Shown here: piece after piece, positions 1 to 9,073 of the stretch | Numbering within the stretch: position 1 is the stretch's first letter | Layout: each line of letters starts with the position of its first letter | NCBI RefSeq assembly: GCF_008000895.1 | Contig: NZ_CP042823.1 | Location: 2,818,001-2,882,000 of the forward strand | Direction of reading: 5' to 3' | Length of the DNA stretch: 64,000 bases | Origin: Methylobacterium sp. WL1 | GTDB taxonomy: Bacteria > Pseudomonadota > Alphaproteobacteria > Rhizobiales > Beijerinckiaceae | Made by a program: the position numbers and the translations under genes | Notes under the pieces: generated by a model | What the model was told of the DNA's origin: nothing | Database searches by the model: none | What the model saw: the letters and a program-made list of their open reading frames with translations, nothing else

Positions 1-1
1 G

Positions 2-1039
2 ATGGGGATGGACTACATCCCCGTCTACGAAGGCGAGGACAGCGACGGCAACGTCGTGACCGTCTCGCCCGGCAAGGTCCAGCGCACCGGCGTACGGACC
101 GAGGTGGTCGAGCGCCGGGTGGTCGCCCAGCCCGTGCGCGTCCCCGGTACCGTCGCCCTCGACGAGCGGCGGGTGACGGTCATCGCGACCCGGTCGGACG
201 CCTACGTCGACCATGTCGAGAACGTCACCACCGGCGACCGCGTCCGCAAGGGGCAGGCGCTGGTCCACGTCTACTCGCCCGAGATCAACGCCGCGGCGGC
301 CCAGCTCATCGCCAACCCGGGCTTCGACGGCGCGAGGCGGCGCCTGCGGAACCTGAACGTCTCCGAGGCCGTGATCGACGAGATGGAGCGCACCCGGAAC
401 GTGCCGATGGCCATCACATGGTCCTCGGCCCGGGACGGCATCGTCCTGCAGCGGACCGCCATCGAGGGCATGAAGGCCGCGGCCGGGGATACCCTGTTCC
501 GGATCGGCGACATCTCCACCATGTGGGTGCTGGCCGACGTGCCGGAGCGCGACCTTTCCAACGTCCGCGTCGGGCAAACTGCCACGATCCGCCTGCGCTC
601 GGCCCCGGGCCGCACCTTCACCGGCAAGGTCGGGACGATCTACCCGCAGGTGAACCCGGAGACCCGGGCCACGCGGGTGCGCATCGAGCTCCCGAACCCG
701 GACGGCACCTTGCTGCCGGACATGTACGCCGACGTCGAGATCGCGACGGGGGACGCCATGCCGGTCGTGGCCGTGCCCGACGACGCCGTCATCGACACCG
801 GCGAGCGACAGGTCGTGCTGATCGACCGCGGCGAGGGTCGCTTCGAGCCCAAGGCCGTGAAGGTCGGCGTGCATGGCGGCGGCTACACCGAGATCCGCGA
901 CGGCGTCTCGACCGGCGACCGGGTGGTGACCTCGGCCAACTTCCTCATCGACGCCGAGAGCAACCTGAAGGCGGCACTGCAAGGCCTGGCGCCCCCCAAG
1001 GACGACCGCCAAGCCGCCGACGCGGGAGCGACGCCATGA
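2..1039 (+). CDS. cusB: Copper/silver RND efflux periplasmic adaptor (CusB-like), 5' end outside window
   Basis: Membrane-fusion adaptor linking an inner-membrane RND pump to an outer-membrane channel for Cu(I)/Ag(I) export. The visible protein opens with GMDYIPVYEGE, the usual end of the heavy-metal-binding segment of CusB-type adaptors, so the true start and signal peptide lie upstream. The biotinyl-lipoyl/barrel-sandwich part runs at about residues 35-130, followed by beta-barrel and membrane-proximal domains. Its stop overlaps the cusA start by 4 bp (ATGA), which indicates translational coupling. Family assignment is firm; metal choice is inferred from the pump next door. No outer-membrane channel gene is visible here, but it could lie upstream of the window. 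Confidence 0.9.
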   Translation: MGMDYIPVYEGEDSDGNVVTVSPGKVQRTGVRTEVVERRVVAQPVRVPGTVALDERRVTVIATRSDAYVDHVENVTTGDRVRKGQALVHVYSPEINAAAAQLIANPGFDGARRRLRNLNVSEAVIDEMERTRNVPMAITWSSARDGIVLQRTAIEGMKAAAGDTLFRIGDISTMWVLADVPERDLSNVRVGQTATIRLRSAPGRTFTGKVGTIYPQVNPETRATRVRIELPNPDGTLLPDMYADVEIATGDAMPVVAVPDDAVIDTGERQVVLIDRGEGRFEPKAVKVGVHGGGYTEIRDGVSTGDRVVTSANFLIDAESNLKAALQGLAPPKDDRQAADAGATP

Positions 1040-4000
1040 TCGCGCGCCTCATCGGATGGTCGGCCCGCAACCTCGTCCTGGTTCTGGTGGGCACCGTGTT
1101 CGCCGTCGCGGCAGGCGTCCTGTCGCTGCGGACCCTGCCGCTCGACGCCATCCCCGACCTCTCGGACGTGCAGGCCATCGTCTACACCGAGTACCCGGGG
1201 CAGGCCCCCCAGGTTGTGGAGGATCAGGTCACCTACCCGCTGACCACCGCCATGCTGACGGTGCCGAAGGCGAAGGTGGTGCGCGGCTTCTCGTTCTTCG
1301 GTGTGTCGTTCGTCTACGTCATCTTCGAGGACGGCACCGACCCGTACTGGGGCCGCTCGCGGGTGCTGGAGTACCTCAACGCGGCGGCGAGCCGCCTGCC
1401 GGCGGGCGTGACCCCGACGCTCGGCCCCGACGCCACAGGCGTGGGCTGGGTCTACCAGTACGTGGTGGTGGCCAAGGAACGGACGCTCGCCGAGCTTCGC
1501 TCCCTGCAGGACTGGGTGGTCCGCTTCGGGGCCTCGCGGGCAGAGGGCGTCGCCGAGGTCGCGGGAGTCGGCGGCTTCGTCAAGCAGTACAACGTCGTGG
1601 TCGATCCGAACCGGCTGCGCGCCCAGGGCATCTCCCTCAACAAGCTCCGGGAAGCGATCCGGTCGAGCAACGCCGACGTCGGCGGCCGCACGGTCGAGCT
1701 CTCCGAGTTCGAGTTCATGGTCCGCGGCCGTGGCTATCTGCGGAGCTTGGCTGACATCGAGAACATCGTCCTGAAGACCTCGGCCGGCACGCCGCTGCGG
1801 GTGCGGGACGTCGCCCGGGTCGAGCTCGGACCGGACGAGCGTCGCGGCATCACCGAGATGAACGGCGAGGGCGAGGTCGCCGGCGGCATCGTCCTGCAGC
1901 GCTTCGGCGCGAACGCGCTGAACGTCATCGAGGGAGTGAAGGCGAAGCTCGCGGAGGTGGCGAAAAGCCTGCCAGCAGGCACGGAGATCCTGCCGGTCTA
2001 CGACCGCTCGCAGCTCATCGACGCGGCCATCGAGACCCTCAGACATACGCTTGTCGAGGAGAGCATCGTCGTCTCCATCGTGTGCTTCGTCTTCCTGCTG
2101 CACGTGAGGAGCGCGCTGGTCGCCATCCTGATGCTGCCGGTCGGCATCCTGATGGCGTTCGTCGGCATGCGAGCCCTGGGTCTCGGCGCCAACATCATGA
2201 GCCTGGGCGGCATTGCCATCGCGGTCGGCGCCATGATCGACGCGGCCATCGTCATGATCGAGAACGCCCACAAGCACATGGAGCGGGCGCCACCGGACAA
2301 GCCGCGGACGGAGATCCTGGTCGAGGCGGCGAGCGAGGTCGGCCCGTCCCTGTTCTTCTCGCTCCTCATCATCACGGTCTCGTTCCTGCCGATCTTCACC
2401 CTAGAGAGCCAGGAGGGCCGGCTGTTCGGGCCGCTCGCCTTCACCAAGACCTTCGCCATGGCGGCGGCCGCGATCCTGTCGGTGACCCTGGTCCCGGCGC
2501 TGATGGTGATGTTCGTGCGCGGCCGGATCATCCCGGAGCACCGGAACCCGCTGAACAGGCTCCTCATCTGGCTCTACCGGCCGCTCATCGCGGGCGTCCT
2601 TCGGGCGCGGGTCCTGACCGTCCTGCTCGCCCTCGGGGTGCTGGCGGCGACCGTCTGGCCGGCCCGGCAGCTCGGCTCCGAGTTCATGCCTGACCTCAAC
2701 GAGGGCACGCTGATGTACATGCCGACGACCCTGCCGGGCCTGTCGGTGACCAAGGCGGGCGAGCTGCTGGCGACCCAGGACCGCATCATAAAATCCTTCC
2801 CCGAGGTCGCCTCGGTCTACGGCAAGGCTGGCCGCGCCAATACCGCGACCGACCCGGCGCCGATGGAGATGTTCGAGACGGTCATCGCCCTGAAGCCGCA
2901 GGCCGAGTGGCGTCCTGGCGTGACGTTGGCGAGCCTCAAGGCCGAGATGGACAAGGCCCTGCAATTCCCGGGCGTGTCGAATGCCTGGACCCAGCCGATC
3001 CGCGCCCGCATCGACATGCTCTCGACCGGCATCCGCACCCCGGTCGGCATCAAGGTGCTAGGAACGGACCTGAAGGAGATGGAAGGGGTCGCCCGCCAAG
3101 TGGAGGCGTTGGTGCGCAACGTGCCGGGCACGTCGAGCGCCTATGCCGAGCGGGTCATCGGCGGCTACTTCCTCGACATCACGCCGGACCGGGAGGCGCT
3201 CGGACGCTACGGGCTGATGGTCGGCGACGTGCAGGACGTCATCGCCACGGCGCTTGGCGGCCAGAGCGTGACGAACACCGTCGAGGGACGCGAACGCTAT
3301 ACCGTCAACGTCCGCTATCCTCGCGCCTTCCGGTCCGACCCGCGATCCATCGCCGACGAGGTGCAGGTGCCGCTCCCAGCCGGGGGCACGGTGCCGCTGC
3401 GCGAGGTCGCCAAGGTCGCGCTGACCCGGGGCCCAACCTCGATCCGCACCGAGAACGGACAACTCGCGGTCTACATCTTCGTCGACATCAATGGGCGCGA
3501 TCTCGGCGGCTACGTCGCCGACGCGCGGGCTGCGGTCGACAGCGGGGTCAAGCTGCCCCAGGGCACGACCCTGCAGTGGAGCGGGCAGTACGAGTACCTG
3601 GAGCGGGCCGAGGCGCGCATGAAGGTGGTTGTGCCGCTGACGTTGCTCGTCGTGTTCCTGTTGCTGTTCATCAACTTCCGACGCCTGACCGAGACGCTCA
3701 TCGTCATGCTGTCACTGCCGTTCGCCCTGGTCGGCGGCATCTGGCTGATGTGGTGGATGGGCTTCAACATGTCCGTGGCGGTGGCGGTGGGCTTCATCGC
3801 GCTCGCCGGCGTCGCGGCCGAGACCGGGGTGATCATGCTGGTCTATCTCGACCATGCCCTCGACGAGGTCCGGGCCGCGTGTGACCGCGAAGGGAGGCCG
3901 CTGTCCCGCGAGGACCTGCGGCAGGCCATCATGGTGGGCGCGGTCGAGCGGGTGCGCCCGAAGATGATGACGGTGACCGCCATCATGGCCGGCCTGATCC

Positions 4001-4212
4001 CGATCCTGTGGAGCACGGGCGCCGGCTCCGAGGTCATGCAGCGCATCGCGGTGCCGATGATCGGCGGGATGGTGTCCTCGACCGTGCTGACGCTCGTGGT
4101 TATCCCCGCCGTCTACGGACTCGTGAAGGGATGGGGCCTGTCAACGGCCGCCGAGACGCCGGCAAGCGTCGCCCCGGCCGAACGACCCGCTTACCGCGAG
4201 GCGGCGGAGTAG
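1036..4212 (+). CDS. cusA: Heavy-metal RND efflux pump, CusA type (HME4)
   Basis: Proton-driven trimeric inner-membrane pump of 1058 residues, the normal family length. The start is the ATG overlapping the cusB stop; open frame upstream is a shadow. The TM4 signature LGGIAIAVGAMIDAAIVMIEN (about residues 389-410, split here by description) is of the Cu/Ag (HME4) class, unlike the DFG...DGAVV form of CzcA pumps. Likely metal-path methionines are seen in TLMYMPTTLPG and RIDMLSTGI. The third CusA methionine, normally in YGMTV, is moved by one position here (YGLMVGDV). With the adaptor and the cueR and Csp genes downstream it forms a copper-defence block. Confidence 0.94.
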   Translation: MIARLIGWSARNLVLVLVGTVFAVAAGVLSLRTLPLDAIPDLSDVQAIVYTEYPGQAPQVVEDQVTYPLTTAMLTVPKAKVVRGFSFFGVSFVYVIFEDGTDPYWGRSRVLEYLNAAASRLPAGVTPTLGPDATGVGWVYQYVVVAKERTLAELRSLQDWVVRFGASRAEGVAEVAGVGGFVKQYNVVVDPNRLRAQGISLNKLREAIRSSNADVGGRTVELSEFEFMVRGRGYLRSLADIENIVLKTSAGTPLRVRDVARVELGPDERRGITEMNGEGEVAGGIVLQRFGANALNVIEGVKAKLAEVAKSLPAGTEILPVYDRSQLIDAAIETLRHTLVEESIVVSIVCFVFLLHVRSALVAILMLPVGILMAFVGMRALGLGANIMSLGGIAIAVGAMIDAAIVMIENAHKHMERAPPDKPRTEILVEAASEVGPSLFFSLLIITVSFLPIFTLESQEGRLFGPLAFTKTFAMAAAAILSVTLVPALMVMFVRGRIIPEHRNPLNRLLIWLYRPLIAGVLRARVLTVLLALGVLAATVWPARQLGSEFMPDLNEGTLMYMPTTLPGLSVTKAGELLATQDRIIKSFPEVASVYGKAGRANTATDPAPMEMFETVIALKPQAEWRPGVTLASLKAEMDKALQFPGVSNAWTQPIRARIDMLSTGIRTPVGIKVLGTDLKEMEGVARQVEALVRNVPGTSSAYAERVIGGYFLDITPDREALGRYGLMVGDVQDVIATALGGQSVTNTVEGRERYTVNVRYPRAFRSDPRSIADEVQVPLPAGGTVPLREVAKVALTRGPTSIRTENGQLAVYIFVDINGRDLGGYVADARAAVDSGVKLPQGTTLQWSGQYEYLERAEARMKVVVPLTLLVVFLLLFINFRRLTETLIVMLSLPFALVGGIWLMWWMGFNMSVAVAVGFIALAGVAAETGVIMLVYLDHALDEVRAACDREGRPLSREDLRQAIMVGAVERVRPKMMTVTAIMAGLIPILWSTGAGSEVMQRIAVPMIGGMVSSTVLTLVVIPAVYGLVKGWGLSTAAETPASVAPAERPAYREAAE

Positions 4213-4373
4213 GCGCTTGCGGACGAATTGAAAATCCCGGCCAAGAAGAAAGGGATTTATTAGAACGAACTATACCGGCATGAGTTGACAGAATGAGCAA
4301 GGCAATACTGGAGGCATATTGTCACCCAGTGCTGATGCTCGTTCTCTTTTTGTCTAACATAAAGGAGCTTCAC

Positions 4374-4706
4374 ATGGGCAATATGTCGAGCGAGATGCAG
4401 TCCTGCATCGACGAATGTCTTCGCTGCTATCAGACCTGCCTCGGCATGGCCTCGAACCACTGCCTCCCGGCGGGCGGCAAGCACGTCGAGCCCGAGCACT
4501 TCCGCCTGATGCTGGCCTGCGCCGAGATGTGCCGGACGTCGGCGCACTTCATGCTGATCGGGACGAGGCATCACAAGCACACCTGCGCCGAGTGCGCCGA
4601 CGTCTGCGAGGACTGCGCCCGAAGCTGCGAGCAGGTAGGCGACATGCAGCATTGCGTCGAGCAGTGCCGCCGCTGCGCCGAGAGCTGCCGGAAGATGGCC
4701 GCCTGA
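4374..4706 (+). CDS. Cysteine-rich four-helix-bundle copper-binding protein (DUF326/Csp type)
   Basis: Small 110-residue protein with repeated CxxxC and CxxCxxxC spacing (SCIDECLRCYQTC, TCAECADVCEDCARSC and CVEQCRRCAESC), the pattern of Csp copper-storage proteins. These bind many Cu(I) ions inside a four-helix bundle. The start is set at the ATG with AAAGGAG eight bases upstream; a longer frame begins at 4293 but has no ribosome site. No signal peptide is seen, so it is probably cytosolic (Csp3-like). It sits between cusA and the CueR regulator, consistent with copper buffering. The family is clear; the amount of copper bound is not known from sequence. Confidence 0.88.
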   Translation: MGNMSSEMQSCIDECLRCYQTCLGMASNHCLPAGGKHVEPEHFRLMLACAEMCRTSAHFMLIGTRHHKHTCAECADVCEDCARSCEQVGDMQHCVEQCRRCAESCRKMAA

Positions 4707-4734
4707 TCGAAGCGCCGCCGGAGCCGGTTCGGGC

Positions 4735-5208
4735 TCAGTGACCGGCCACGGCCTTCCGACGCGGTGCGGGGGGCGGCATCGCCCCCTGGGAGCCGCCCGG
4801 ATGGCAGGCCGGGACGTTCGCCCCGGTCTCCAGGCTGGCGATGATCGGGCAGTCCGGCCGGCCGTCGCCGTCGCAGGCGTCGGCCAGGGACCGCAGGGCG
4901 TCGGCCATCTCGTTCAGTTGGCGGGCCCGCTGTTCGAGTTCCGTGACATGGGCCCTCGCGATGGCCTTCACGTCGGCGTTGCTGCGGTCGGGGTCGCTCC
5001 AGAGCCCGAGCAGCACCCGGATGCGGTCCAGCGAGAAGCCCAGGTCCCGGGCGTGCCGAATGAAGCCGAGCCGGTGCAGGTCGGCGGTCCCGTAATCGCG
5101 GTAGCCGCTGTCGCGCCGGTCGGCCGGGGGCACGAGCCCGATGCTCTCGTAGTGCCGGATCATCTTGGCCGAGACCCCCGAGGCCCGGCTCGCCTCGCCG
5201 ATGTTCAT
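4735..5208 (-). CDS. cueR: MerR-family copper-responsive regulator (CueR/HmrR)
   Basis: 157-residue MerR-type activator. The N-terminal winged helix (MNIGEASRASGVSAKMIRHYE) is followed by a dimer helix (about 80-115) and a metal loop with two cysteines (ACDGDGRPDCPI), as in the CueR/HmrR branch that senses Cu(I) or Ag(I). The start is set at MNIG, the conserved family N-terminus, rather than the longer frame to 5298, which would run across the promoter. The C-terminal tail has two more Cys/His (VPACHPGG). It is divergent from the glutaredoxin-MauE gene, with the operator between them. Confidence 0.93.
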   Translation of the reverse strand: MNIGEASRASGVSAKMIRHYESIGLVPPADRRDSGYRDYGTADLHRLGFIRHARDLGFSLDRIRVLLGLWSDPDRSNADVKAIARAHVTELEQRARQLNEMADALRSLADACDGDGRPDCPIIASLETGANVPACHPGGSQGAMPPPAPRRKAVAGH

Positions 5209-5224
5209 CGTAAGGTTTCCCCCG

Positions 5225-5250
5225 TTGACCTTCCCATCATGGGAAGGTGC
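5225..5250 (+). promoter_or_regulatory. CueR operator/promoter
   Basis: A -35 box TTGACC at 5225-5230 overlaps a perfect inverted repeat at 5228-5248, with arms ACCTTCCCAT and ATGGGAAGGT around a central C. A dyad placed in a long -35/-10 spacer is how MerR-family activators recognise promoters, and ACCTTCC...GGAAGGT is the usual CueR half-site. It lies between cueR and the glutaredoxin-MauE gene and can serve either or both. The -10 box is not clear by eye. Confidence 0.85.
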
Positions 5251-5345
5251 AGGAAGGTACGCAAGCCAAATCGACCGCTGCCCGCACCCTGCTTCCATTT
5301 CGAAGCCCGCACGGCATCCCGGCCCGACAACCCACGGAGTTTCCG

Positions 5346-6095
5346 ATGCAAGCCACCGCGTCCCGCAAGGCGGTCCTGTACCGCATGATGATGCCGCAGC
5401 ACACGTGCCCGTACGGCCTCAAGGCGAAGGACCTCCTCGAACGCCAGGGTTTCGAGGTGGAGGATCATTGGCTGAGCACCCGCGAGGAGACCGACCGCTT
5501 CAAGGCCGAGCACGGGGTCAAGTCGACGCCCCAGACCTTCATCAACGGCGAGCGCGTCGGCGGCTTCGACGACCTGCAGCGCCACTTCGGCAAGGCCGCC
5601 AACGACCCGAACGCGACGACCTACACGCCGGTCGTGGCGGTGTTCTCGATGACGGCGCTGATGGCGCTCGCGGCGAGCTACGCCGTGTACGGCACGCCGC
5701 TGACCGTCCGTGCGGCCGAGTGGTTCATCGCCTTCAGCATGTGCGTGCTGGCCCTGCTCAAGCTGCAGGACGTGGAGACCTTCTCGTCGATGTTCCTCGG
5801 CTACGACCTGCTGGCCAAGCGCTGGGTGCGCTACGCCTACGCCTACCCGTTCCTGGAGGGCATCGCCGGCGTCCTGATGGTGGCCGGCGCCCTGAACTGG
5901 CTGTCGATCCCGGTGGCCCTGTTCATCGGTACCATCGGCGCGGTCTCGGTGTTCAAGGCGGTCTACGTCGAGAAGCGCGAGATCAAGTGCGCCTGCGTCG
6001 GTGGATCGAGCAAGGTGCCGCTCGGCTTCGTCTCGCTGACCGAGAACGTGATGATGGTCGCCATGGCCGTCTGGATGCTGGCGATGGGGCATTGA
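5346..6095 (+). CDS. Glutaredoxin domain fused to a MauE/DoxX-like membrane domain
   Basis: 249 residues. Residues 1-75 are a glutaredoxin fold with a CPYG active site (HTCPYGLKAKDLL) and the glutathione-site TPQTFINGE segment. Residues about 95-249 form four hydrophobic helices like MauE/methylamine utilisation proteins, with an inner CAC motif (EIKCACVGG). The start is the ATG 6 bases after GGAG. Placed directly behind the CueR operator, it is probably copper-induced and may move reducing equivalents across the membrane or repair Cu-damaged thiols; that role is inference. Confidence 0.85.
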   Translation: MQATASRKAVLYRMMMPQHTCPYGLKAKDLLERQGFEVEDHWLSTREETDRFKAEHGVKSTPQTFINGERVGGFDDLQRHFGKAANDPNATTYTPVVAVFSMTALMALAASYAVYGTPLTVRAAEWFIAFSMCVLALLKLQDVETFSSMFLGYDLLAKRWVRYAYAYPFLEGIAGVLMVAGALNWLSIPVALFIGTIGAVSVFKAVYVEKREIKCACVGGSSKVPLGFVSLTENVMMVAMAVWMLAMGH

Positions 6096-6100
6096 GCGGC

Positions 6101-6844
6101 ATGGCCACGACGGTCCCCGCCTGGCTCCACGCGCTCTCGATCCTGGCCCTGCTGCTTGGGGCCGCCTCCTCGATCCTACTGTCGGTGCAGGTGATCCGGC
6201 ATCCGCAGCACATGGCCGTGATGAACGTGGTCTGGCCGGTCAGCGCCCTGTTCGGGACGGTGGTCGTGGTCTGGGCCTACTTTCGCTATGGCCGCCTCGC
6301 GACCTTGGAGGCGCATCACCGCGCGATGGAGCGGGACGAGAAGCCTCCGAACATGACGCAAACGCCGTTTCCGGTGATGGTGGGCAAGGGCGCGCTCCAC
6401 TGCGGAAGCGGCTGCATGCTGGGCGACGTCGCCGCCGAGTGGCTCGCCTTCTTGGTGCCGGCTGTGGCCGTTTGGTTCGGCTGGCAGTCGCTGTTCGAGG
6501 AGAAGATGTACGCGGTCTGGGTGCTGGACTTCGTCTTCGCCTTCGGGCTCGGGATCGTGTTCCAGTATTACGCTATCGTGCCGATGCGCGGCCTCTCCCC
6601 GGGCCAGGGCATCGTCGCCGCGCTCAAGGCCGACACCCTGTCGCTGATCGCCTGGCAGGTCGGCATGTACGGGTTCATGTCCTTCGCCCAGTTCATTCTG
6701 TTCCCGCACCTCACGGGGCAGCGGGCACCGGTCAACTCGGCCGAGTTCTGGTTCGTCATGCAGCTCGCCATGCTGGCGGGGTTCCTGACCAGCTACCCGG
6801 TGAACTGGTGGCTTGTCTCCGCGGGGATCAAGGAGCGGATGTAG
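6101..6844 (+). CDS. DUF4396 domain membrane protein
   Basis: 247-residue integral membrane protein. Two helices near the N-terminus (10-30 and 38-60) precede the DUF4396 region, which starts with a conserved HCGSGCMLGD motif (about residues 105-114) and has four more helices. It starts 6 bases after the glutaredoxin-MauE stop and is surely in the same transcript. His and Cys in the conserved motif could bind metal. DUF4396 proteins have no proven function that I know; a role in copper handling is inferred only from the operon. Confidence 0.8.
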   Translation: MATTVPAWLHALSILALLLGAASSILLSVQVIRHPQHMAVMNVVWPVSALFGTVVVVWAYFRYGRLATLEAHHRAMERDEKPPNMTQTPFPVMVGKGALHCGSGCMLGDVAAEWLAFLVPAVAVWFGWQSLFEEKMYAVWVLDFVFAFGLGIVFQYYAIVPMRGLSPGQGIVAALKADTLSLIAWQVGMYGFMSFAQFILFPHLTGQRAPVNSAEFWFVMQLAMLAGFLTSYPVNWWLVSAGIKERM

Positions 6845-7764
6845 GACCGTCGGTGCCTTCTAGGTTGCGCGACCGGACGGAAAACAACCCGTTTGATCCG
6901 CATCCAGGGCCCGTACGGATCGCGGTCGATCATTATGATCTGAGTGTCGGACGTCCTACCCGCCCGCCGGGGTGGACATCGTCGCCGTCTCCGATGCGGT
7001 CGATCTCGACTCCGAGGGAAGCGGAACGGGGGATTTGCTTTCAGTTGCCCACTTCCGGAATCAAGGATTCCTTAACCATGATCGGCCGCACCTCGTTGAG
7101 GCCGCCGCGTTCGAGTTGGGTCGCTCCTGCGGCCGACTGCGGAGCGTGCCGCCTTCTCGGAGGGCGAGCCTCCGAGCCGACTAAGATAAACATAGGTGAA
7201 TACGCGTGGGTGGCACATGCTCGCCGGCCAACAGGGTGCCCCATGCCATTCCACCGACTTCGACCTCTGCCGCGGTCCGTGGCAGTGCAGGCTGCCATCG
7301 TGGGTACCACCCGCGCGTTGGAAATCGCGTTCCCGATCAACCTGGATGAAGCGGTGCGCAGCCGTCTCGGCCTGGCCTTGGCAGCCCTTTTCGAGGCCGA
7401 GGCCTTGGCAAGGCTGGAAGGTGCGCCCGAAGCGGCCTGAAGCCAAAATCGGGGGTCATGTGGTGAACAGCTGTAATGCGATAAAATCCCTGGCCCTCCA
7501 AAACCCGCGCCTTGCCGACATGCTCCGTGGGACAGACGGCGGTCTCTGATGGCCGACCGATGCCGACCGGATCTCCGCCCAGGCCGAGATCATTCGGGTC
7601 GCCATCGACGGGACCGAGCGGCTGGTCGTGAGGATCACCGCCTAATCGGTTTTCTCTGCCGGGTTAGCCCTTGGAAGTATCGCCCTACGTCGAGGATCGA
7701 AGAGATGGATGTCGTTCTCACGCCCACTGGGTCCAGCGGCAATGCGTGGACCCTGGATGACCGC
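6845..7764. other. Intergenic/decayed stretch
   Basis: About 920 bases between the copper operon and a MITE-like element, without a convincing full gene. One weak small frame (7243-7440) is listed separately. Between 7551 and 7645 a plus-strand frame without a start reads like the tail of a gene (ISAQAEIIRVAIDGTERLVV, then stop), so this is probably a remnant left by rearrangement. Confidence 0.5.
7243..7440 (+). CDS. Possible small hypothetical protein
   Basis: 65-residue frame. Its second half (INLDEAVRSRLGLALAALFEAEALARLEG) looks like a real amphipathic helix rather than random translation. No strong ribosome site and no recognised family. It stands alone in a decayed region, so it may be a remnant. 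Confidence 0.3.
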   Translation: MPFHRLRPLPRSVAVQAAIVGTTRALEIAFPINLDEAVRSRLGLALAALFEAEALARLEGAPEAA

Positions 7765-7901
7765 CTAGCAGGGTGTTGAAAAAGTACGGACGGGCGGCGC
7801 TTGCACTCAGATCTGGTACGGCAACAGGCAGGTGGCACCTACCTGCAGTAGGTCACATCGATCTCCTGAGGCGCTTTTCGACTTTTTCAACGGCCTGCTA
7901 G
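7765..7901. mobile_element. 137-bp MITE-like element
   Basis: Two 21-bp ends at 7765-7785 and 7881-7901 are inverted copies that match at 19 of 21 positions. Each starts CTAGCAGG at the outside and ends GTTGAAAAAGT at the inside. The 95 bases between hold no gene. This is the shape of a non-autonomous miniature inverted-repeat element mobilised by a transposase elsewhere. It abuts an IS5-type copy 11 bases downstream but has different ends. Confidence 0.65.
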
Positions 7902-7912
7902 GCGGAAGCTAG

Positions 7913-8776
7913 AGGCTGTTATGGACCCGTGGCTTGGGGATTCCAGATGAGGGGGCATGACCCCTTCGCGCAGATCCTACCCATCCGACGTCTCCGATGA
8001 TGAGTGGGTGCTGGTCGCCCCTTATCTGACCCTGCTGCGCGAGGATGCGGGGCAGCGCGAGCATAGCTTGCGCGAGGTGTTCAATGGCCTGCGCTACGTC
8101 GTGAAGACAGGGGCACCCTGGCGGTGGATGCCCAACGATCTGCCACCCTGGGAAGCCGTCTACCAGCAGTCCCAACGCTGGCTGGCGGCCGGCTGCTTCG
8201 AGCAACTGGCCGACGACCTCCGCGCCCTGCTGCGCCTAGCCTCCGGGCGTCGTTCAGAGCCCAGCGCAGCGATCCTCGACAGTCGGACCCTGCGCTCGAC
8301 GCCCGAGAGCGGCGAGCGGGCCGGATACGATGGAGCCAAGCGCAAACGGGGCTCGAAGGTCCACTTGGCCGTCGACACCCTGGGTCACCTCCTGGCGCTG
8401 CACGTCACGTCCGCCGACGCCGACGACCGCGCCCAGGTCGGGCAGCTCGCCAAGGCGATCCAGGCCGCCACCGGCGACACCGTCGATCTCGCCTATGTCG
8501 ATCAGGGCTACACCGGGGAGAGGCCGGCTAAGGCCGCACGCACGCACGCACGGTATCGAGCTGGAGGTCGTCAGACTGCCCGAGGCCAAGCGCGGCTTCG
8601 TCCTGCTGCCGCGGCGCTGGGTGGTGGAGCGCTCCTTCGCCTGGGCGACCCGCTTCCGACGCCTCGTCAAGGACTACGAGCGCTATCCCAGCACGCTCGC
8701 GGATCTCCACATCGTCGCCTTCGTCTGCCTCATGCTCAAACAAGCCGCTCGACTGGCAGCCAGTTCATAACAGCCT
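7913..8776 (+). mobile_element. IS5-family insertion sequence (IS427-like)
   Basis: About 864 bp bounded by 12-bp perfect inverted ends GAGGCTGTTATG (7913-7924) and CATAACAGCCTC (8765-8776). CTAG lies on both sides (7909-7912 and 8777-8780), the target duplication usual for this family. It carries one transposase gene, broken by a 4-base repeat expansion. A gene remnant continues at its right edge, so the element probably landed in an already decaying gene. Confidence 0.85.
7957..8770 (+). pseudogene. IS5-family transposase, frameshifted
   Basis: DDE transposase. The first frame covers about 200 residues (SDVSDDEWVLVAPYL ... [11 protein letters not shown] ... [16 protein letters not shown] ... 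YVDQGYTGE). The second frame carries the conserved end ([10 protein letters not shown] ... [18 protein letters not shown] ... [10 protein letters not shown]). The break is at 8535-8550, where CGCA occurs four times in tandem; removing one unit restores an unbroken reading [12 protein letters not shown]. So this is a +4 slippage mutation rather than the normal programmed frameshift of some IS5 groups. It is probably inactive, though reversion needs only one slip event. Confidence 0.85.
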
Positions 8777-8947
8777 CTAGGGGCCGTCACGAAGGCCGCC
8801 GACACAGACGACGTCTTGGTCCAGCCTGAACCTGCCGGGCTCCTCAAATCGGTCAAGCGGGAACATGCCTCGCTCGACGCGGCCATGTCGGCCATCTCGG
8901 CCGCAGCGAATGGTGCGTGCACGCTTGACAGTCGGGACTGGGAATAG
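8777..8947 (+). pseudogene. 3' remnant of an unknown gene
   Basis: Directly after the IS end, an open frame without a start codon encodes AVTKAADTDDVLVQPEPAG followed by about 35 helix-like residues and a TAG at 8945. Codon use is like genuine genes here. Most likely the tail of a gene whose front was lost when the IS inserted. Function unknown. Confidence 0.45.
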
Positions 8948-9073
8948 GGATCCGTCCCGGCGCGACGGATCAGGCTACCTCGCTACCGAAGGCCTTCGAA
9001 GACTGCGATCCAAGCCCGAGGCATGATACGTCGTGGCCAGTTTTTCTACGGAAAACACAGGGGTGAGCATTTC

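Noticed and set aside
883..2277. 464-residue minus-strand frame inside cusA
   Set aside because: Antisense shadow with His/Asp-rich biased composition.
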